A stretch of 56,073 nt of DNA from CAYSDH01 sp964429805 (GTDB lineage Bacteria > Bacteroidota > Bacteroidia > Flavobacteriales_D > JABDKJ01). Location of the stretch: positions 1-56,073 of the forward strand of contig CAYSDH010000014.1 in the NCBI GenBank assembly GCA_964429805.1, written 5' to 3'. The notes below the pieces were generated by a model. It was not told the origin of the DNA. It saw only the letters and a program-made list of their open reading frames with translations, and did not search any database. The position numbers were made by a program, and so were the translations under genes. Below are positions 51,885 to 56,073 of the stretch, piece by piece; position 1 is the stretch's first letter; every line of letters starts with the position of its first letter.

Positions 51885-52800
51885 TGATGAAATAAGAAAT
51901 TCGCAGCCCGTTAACTGGGTTAGAGAAGGTGCCAAGCGCATTGTGCTACCCGGCTTCGAAGGTCTAAATCTGCATTATGTTGCGAGCTTCTTCGCAAGTG
52001 GACTAAAGAGTGGTGCGCTTGCTCTCAGAGCATCGGCCATTTCCTTTCAGTTCGTAATGGCTTTTCTTCCTTCCGTTCTTTTTCTCTTCTCATTGATTCC
52101 AATCCTCTCTACTGGATTTGAAGGAAAACTCCTTGAACTTATTCAAGATATACTACCAGCCAATACCTGGTCCTTCTTTAGCGAAACCATCATTGGCTTC
52201 GTTAATGACAAACGAGCCGACATCACAATCGTTACTCTCGTCCTATTTCTCTATTACTCTTCACGTTCCATTTCTACAATACTTGCCGCCTTTAGTCGTT
52301 CGGTTAACCTTGTCAAAAACAGAGGTTACTTCTTTCGACTCATCGTTTCAGTCCTCATTATCTTAGGCCTATCGGCACTTGTAGTCACAGCCCTGAGCAT
52401 CTCTACAGCCATGGACTGGGTGGCTGATACGCTGAGAGAAATGGATATACTGTCAGATGGAATCCAACGCTGGGGATTCTTCATATTAAATTTCTTAATC
52501 GTCTTGATGCTCTATACCGCGGCCATCAGCATACTATATAATGTTGGCAATCAAGATGATAAGGGCTGGCGTATTTTCTCAGCCGGAACCACTTTTTCTA
52601 GCTTAATGATGATTCTCGTTTCTCGGGGTTTTGCTTACTACGTCAATCATTTTGCCAATTATGAGCAAGTGTATGGCATCTTCGGAATCCTGATTATCTT
52701 TTTCCTGTGGATTTACTTTAACAGTCTAATCCTTCTCATAGGCTTTGAGCTGAATGCATCGATATCTAAAGCTCAATTTCATCAAAAAGCAGATGTATAG
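51868..52800 (+). CDS. YihY/BrkB family membrane protein
   Basis: 310 residues with six membrane segments. Family features: a soluble N-terminal helix, ALALRASAISFQFVMAFLPSVLFLFSLIPIL, a FVNDKRADI region after TM2, LVLFLYYSSRSISTILAAFSRSVNLVKNRGYFFRLIVSV, and LIGFELNASISK at the end. Often annotated ribonuclease BN/BrkB, although members of this family are not thought to be the RNase. Start at 51868 overlaps nadC. Confidence 0.9.
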   Translation: MWQKYSDEIRNSQPVNWVREGAKRIVLPGFEGLNLHYVASFFASGLKSGALALRASAISFQFVMAFLPSVLFLFSLIPILSTGFEGKLLELIQDILPANTWSFFSETIIGFVNDKRADITIVTLVLFLYYSSRSISTILAAFSRSVNLVKNRGYFFRLIVSVLIILGLSALVVTALSISTAMDWVADTLREMDILSDGIQRWGFFILNFLIVLMLYTAAISILYNVGNQDDKGWRIFSAGTTFSSLMMILVSRGFAYYVNHFANYEQVYGIFGILIIFFLWIYFNSLILLIGFELNASISKAQFHQKADV

Positions 52801-52909
52801 CTTGATGACCAATTTGACTTTTCAGTCATCAACAATTGTTAAAAACCCTCGATCATAAGTTCTTAATTAAGACATGCTGAACGTTATCTTAATGCGTTGG
52901 AATTTAAAA

Positions 52910-52917
52910 TATATTTG
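52910..52917 (+). promoter_or_regulatory. dnaB -7 promoter element (TATATTTG)
   Basis: Exact TAnnTTTG match ending 8 nt before the dnaB ATG, in a 125-nt AT-rich gap. It implies a leader of only a few nucleotides. Confidence 0.6.
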
Positions 52918-52925
52918 ACGTCCCT

Positions 52926-54470
52926 ATGGAAGATGTGAAGAGTAAGAAGAAAGCTGACCGATTGAACAAAACGCCACTGCAGTTCAATCAGGCAGTAGAA
53001 GGAGGAAAACTTCCGCCACAAGCCCTGGATTTTGAAGAAGCAGTACTTGGAGCCCTGATGCTAGACAGCGGAGCCCTTAATGATGTAATTGACATCTTAT
53101 CGCCCGAAGCATTTTACGATCCGCGGCACAAAGTGATTTTCGAATCAATCGTTCACCTATTCAATGATTCGCAGCCCATAGATATTCTTACGGTGACTCA
53201 ACAGTTGAGGTCCACTGGCAATCTTGATTCCATAGGTGGTCCGTTCTTCATCTCTCAGCTCACTAATAAAGTTGCCTCCACGGCCAATGCAGAAGTTCAT
53301 GCCCGTGTGATTTCTCAAAAGTACATCTCACGTGAGTTAATTAGGCTTTCTAACGAGACCATAAAAGATGCCTATGATGAGACCAATGACGTCTTTGAGT
53401 TATTGGATAAGACTGAGAATGAGCTCTACACCATCACAGAAGGAAACATTAAAAAGTCATTTGACAAGATGAGTAACCTCCTGAAGGAGGCCATTTCTCA
53501 GATTGAGACTGTCATGAATCAAGAAGAAGGAGTAAGTGGTGTCCCTTCTGGATTTAAAGATGTCGACAAAGTAACATCAGGCTGGCAGCGCTCTGACATG
53601 ATTATTATTGCTGCAAGACCGGGTATGGGTAAAACAGCATTTGTACTGTCCATGGCCCGAAATATTGCAGTAGATCATCAGCGCCCCATAGCTATATTCT
53701 CACTGGAGATGTCATCTGTTCAGCTAGTGAACAGACTTATTGCGAGTGAAACAGAGATTTCATCAGAAAAACTGAGAAAAGGAAACTTAAGAGATGATGA
53801 GTTTCATCAGCTCCACGCGCGTATTGGCAAGCTCTCAAACGCGCCAATTTTCATTGATGACACACCAGCACTTTCTGTGTTTGAGTTAAGAGCTAAATGC
53901 AGACGTCTCAAGCAACAGCATAATATCGAAATAGTGGTCATAGATTATCTGCAGCTTATGACAGCTGGAGGAGATGGAAAAGGAAATCGTGAACAGGAAA
54001 TATCGACTATCTCAAGGTCCATCAAGGGAATTGCAAAAGAACTCAACGTACCTATGATTGCGCTGTCTCAGCTCAACAGATCTGTAGAGACCCGTGGTGG
54101 AGACAAAAGACCTCAGCTTTCTGACCTGCGTGAATCTGGAGCTATCGAGCAGGATGCCGATCTCGTTTCATTTATCTATCGTCCAGAGTATTATGGTATA
54201 ACAGAAGACGCAGACGGCATGCCGACTGAAGGGCTTGGAGAGTATATCATTGCTAAGCACAGAAACGGAGCCCTTGAAAATGTCAAACTTAGGTTTACAG
54301 CCAGACTTGCAAAATTTTCTGACTTAGCTCCTTTTGTGTTTGACGAGAGCCCCGCTGGACTTTCTCCAAATGATGAGTTCGGAGCCGCGCCAACGATAAC
54401 GAGGCCTTCAAAATTCAATGATGATGAGCCAGATGAATTTCCGGCCATTGACGAAAACGATCCGTTTTAG
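52926..54470 (+). CDS. dnaB: Replicative DNA helicase DnaB
   Basis: 514 residues, slightly longer than average. N-terminal domain GKLPPQALDFEEAVLGALMLDSGALNDVIDIL, then the RecA-like helicase: Walker A AARPGMGKTAFVLSMA, Walker B-type IEIVVIDYLQLMTAGG, and the H-and-R-finger region ALSQLNRSVETRGGDKRPQLSDLRESGAIEQDADLVSFIYR. The C-terminal tail beyond about residue 475 is acidic and flexible (DDEPDEFPAIDENDPF), a possible partner-binding end. Unwinds the fork as a hexamer. No intein. It stands alone with its own promoter. Confidence 0.97.
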   Translation: MEDVKSKKKADRLNKTPLQFNQAVEGGKLPPQALDFEEAVLGALMLDSGALNDVIDILSPEAFYDPRHKVIFESIVHLFNDSQPIDILTVTQQLRSTGNLDSIGGPFFISQLTNKVASTANAEVHARVISQKYISRELIRLSNETIKDAYDETNDVFELLDKTENELYTITEGNIKKSFDKMSNLLKEAISQIETVMNQEEGVSGVPSGFKDVDKVTSGWQRSDMIIIAARPGMGKTAFVLSMARNIAVDHQRPIAIFSLEMSSVQLVNRLIASETEISSEKLRKGNLRDDEFHQLHARIGKLSNAPIFIDDTPALSVFELRAKCRRLKQQHNIEIVVIDYLQLMTAGGDGKGNREQEISTISRSIKGIAKELNVPMIALSQLNRSVETRGGDKRPQLSDLRESGAIEQDADLVSFIYRPEYYGITEDADGMPTEGLGEYIIAKHRNGALENVKLRFTARLAKFSDLAPFVFDESPAGLSPNDEFGAAPTITRPSKFNDDEPDEFPAIDENDPF

Positions 54471-54534
54471 TCCACTCTGATTAGTAATTAGCTTTTCATT
54501 TTAAAATTCACTGCCTGAGATTCCCTTTTGGCCT

Positions 54535-54542
54535 TATCTTTG
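54535..54542 (+). promoter_or_regulatory. -7 promoter element (TATCTTTG)
   Basis: Exact TAnnTTTG match, 34 nt before the ATG at 54577. A TTTG at 54527-54530 is too close to serve as the -33 element. Confidence 0.6.
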
Positions 54543-54576
54543 AGCATAGTAGAACTAATCATATGCGTTCAAAGAC

Positions 54577-55836
54577 ATGAAGAAAGCACTCCTGATATCA
54601 TTCATTTTGTTTTTTGCCGTTTCGGCTTCAGCTTCAAAGCTCCTTATTCAAATGGATGACAGTCAAAAAAATCATTTGAAAGCATACGGCATTGCCTATT
54701 GGATACTCCAGAATGATATAGAAGTAGAGTGGCTGCTCAACTATAGAGGAGGAAGCTTTCTGATTCAGTACTATGATGACATTAAAAAAGAATGTGACAT
54801 AAGAGGAGTCTCATACACGGTTGTGGCTGATGTTCAAGCCAATCAGATTATCAATGAAATAGCCGACCCAGAAGTAAACATGGAGGTCGTTAAACTTGAG
54901 AAATTCCCAAAAGTTGCCGTCTACTCACCTAAAAGTAAACTCCCTTGGGATGATGCCGTCACCCTAGTGATGACCTACGCTGAAATCCCTTATGACGTAA
55001 TTTACGATGAAGAGATTATTATGGGAGAGCTGCCAAAGTATGATTGGCTGCACCTTCACCATGAAGACTTTACTGGTCAATATGGAAAGTTTTATGGGAG
55101 TTACAGGAATGCCGCTTGGTATCAAGAACAAGTAAAAGAACTCGAAGGACTGGCATCAAAGCTAGGTTTTAGTAAGGTTTCTGAAATGAAAAAAGCGGTG
55201 GTCAATAACATTTCGAAATACACCGCAGGAGGAGGCTATTTATTCACCATGTGCTCAGGTACTGACACTTATGATATAGCCCTTTCCTCAATGGGTGTTG
55301 ACATTTGCGAAAGCATGTATGACGGTGACCCTGCCGACCCTACTGCTCAGTCAAAATTAGACTACGATGCAACTTACGCCTTCAAGGATTTTCAATTAGA
55401 AAAAAATGCCTTGGCCTATGAGTATTCAACTATTGACGCAACGACTATTCATACTAAGATTGGTGAGAAAAAGGACTTCTTCTTACTTTTTGAGTTTTCC
55501 GCTAAATGGGATGTCGTGCCTACAATGCTAACTCAGAATCATGAAAAGGTAGTCAAAGGCTTTATGGGCCAAACCACAGCATTCAAAAAGCAGTATATAA
55601 AATCTGATGTCCTAATTTTAGGAGAGACACATAAACATCAAACTGCGAAGTACATTCATGGAGAATATGGTCTTGGTCAGTGGACTTTTTACGGAGGGCA
55701 TGACCCGGAAGACTATACGCACCGTGTAAATGATCCCCCAACGGATTTAAATCTATATCCTAACTCACCTGGTTATCGCCTCATTTTGAATAACATTCTC
55801 TTCCCAGCTGCCAGAAAGAAGAAGCAGAAGACTTAA
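54577..55836 (+). CDS. Exported protein of the Bacteroidota family labelled asparagine synthetase B
   Basis: 419 residues. A signal peptide is evident (MKKALLISFILFFAVSASA, cleaved before SKLL). The rest is a soluble alpha/beta protein: MDDSQKNHLKAYGIAYWILQ, VAVYSPKSKLPWDDAVTLVMTYAEIPYDVIYDEEI, YDWLHLHHEDFTGQYGKF, then GGGYLFTMCSGTDTYDIALSS. I recall this family from Bacteroidota under the name asparagine synthetase B, but it has neither the Cys2 glutaminase nor the SGGVDSS PP-loop. The MCSGTD segment resembles a class I amidotransferase-like nucleophile elbow. Better described as a periplasmic protein of unknown function with possible glutamine-amidotransferase-like fold. Confidence 0.8.
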   Translation: MKKALLISFILFFAVSASASKLLIQMDDSQKNHLKAYGIAYWILQNDIEVEWLLNYRGGSFLIQYYDDIKKECDIRGVSYTVVADVQANQIINEIADPEVNMEVVKLEKFPKVAVYSPKSKLPWDDAVTLVMTYAEIPYDVIYDEEIIMGELPKYDWLHLHHEDFTGQYGKFYGSYRNAAWYQEQVKELEGLASKLGFSKVSEMKKAVVNNISKYTAGGGYLFTMCSGTDTYDIALSSMGVDICESMYDGDPADPTAQSKLDYDATYAFKDFQLEKNALAYEYSTIDATTIHTKIGEKKDFFLLFEFSAKWDVVPTMLTQNHEKVVKGFMGQTTAFKKQYIKSDVLILGETHKHQTAKYIHGEYGLGQWTFYGGHDPEDYTHRVNDPPTDLNLYPNSPGYRLILNNILFPAARKKKQKT

Positions 55837-56056
55837 TCATAGACTAGTAAGGCCGGCCTATTAATACCTACTCAGCTTGAAATACTCAAGCGTTCAACGA
55901 AGTCCAATACCAAAAGTGCACATTGTTTGATATGTCACTTTCGCTTGAATACTGATTAGACTGCGGTCTACTTTTGACCTCCTCCCGATAAACTGGACAT
56001 ATCAAAACTAGAGGTTTCGGCAAGATAGATTAAGTTCAACAATTGAATATTTTGCC

Positions 56057-56073
56057 ATGAAGAGATCAAAATT
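56057..56073 (+). CDS. Possible start of the next gene (partial)
   Basis: An ATG at 56057 opens MKRSK.. at the window edge, after a 220-nt intergenic stretch (55837-56056) in which I see no other gene. Too short to identify. Confidence 0.25.

Overview
The window looks like a draft or metagenome-derived scaffold from a marine-type member of Bacteroidota, probably Flavobacteriales of the Cryomorphaceae kind. Evidence: type IX secretion (T9SS) C-terminal sorting domains of both types, PKD and Ig-like adhesins, OmpA/PD40 proteins, rpsF-rpsR-rplI and queE typical of the phylum, TAnnTTTG promoter elements in place of Shine-Dalgarno signals, and many TTG/GTG starts. Four N runs (283-292, 9930-10029, 40103-40112, 48949-48958), one frameshifted gene and one gene with an in-frame stop are consistent with draft assembly, although real decay is possible.

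Layout. 1-7.0 kb: the rRNA methyltransferase rlmF, a SET-domain protein, small hypotheticals, a frameshifted glucose/sorbosone dehydrogenase with a dockerin-like tail, several exported hypotheticals, and a three-gene TonB-C-terminal-domain cassette containing a previously unlisted 51-residue membrane protein (6478-6633). 7.0-9.6 kb: a large T9SS type B surface protein on the minus strand. 9.6-10.3 kb: an intergenic repeat block with a scaffold gap, ending at tRNA-Ser(GCU) and its terminator. 10.3-28.1 kb: mostly housekeeping genes: thiolase, an SGNH-like secreted protein with the same dockerin-like tail, an OmpA/TPR/PD40 protein, queE, a DUF6787-like protein, lhgO, a UMF1-type transporter, two tandem OmpA paralogues, a beta-barrel protein, aconitase, a MacB/FtsX-like permease, ribosomal proteins L9/S18/S6, and rdgB with an in-frame stop. 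28.1-31.2 kb: a 1052-residue PKD-repeat protein with a T9SS type A tail.

31.4-50.0 kb is the main accessory region: a surface-polysaccharide locus with two sulfotransferases, a Wzt/Wzm-type ABC exporter, six or more glycosyltransferases, a hexapeptide acetyltransferase, a membrane O-acyltransferase, a methyltransferase, an AsnB-type amidotransferase, two epimerases (the last being galE) and a polytopic polymerase-like protein on the opposite strand. I infer an ABC-exported, probably sulfated and acylated glycan. One sulfotransferase lies between the two exporter subunits and overlaps both neighbours. Three gaps of about 100 nt in this operon are spanned by short ORFs overlapping the flanking genes.

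50.0-56.1 kb returns to core genes: rlmH, a DUF4783-like protein, nadC, a YihY/BrkB-like membrane protein, dnaB and an exported protein of a Bacteroidota family often labelled asparagine synthetase B. I saw no CRISPR array, transposase or prophage module.
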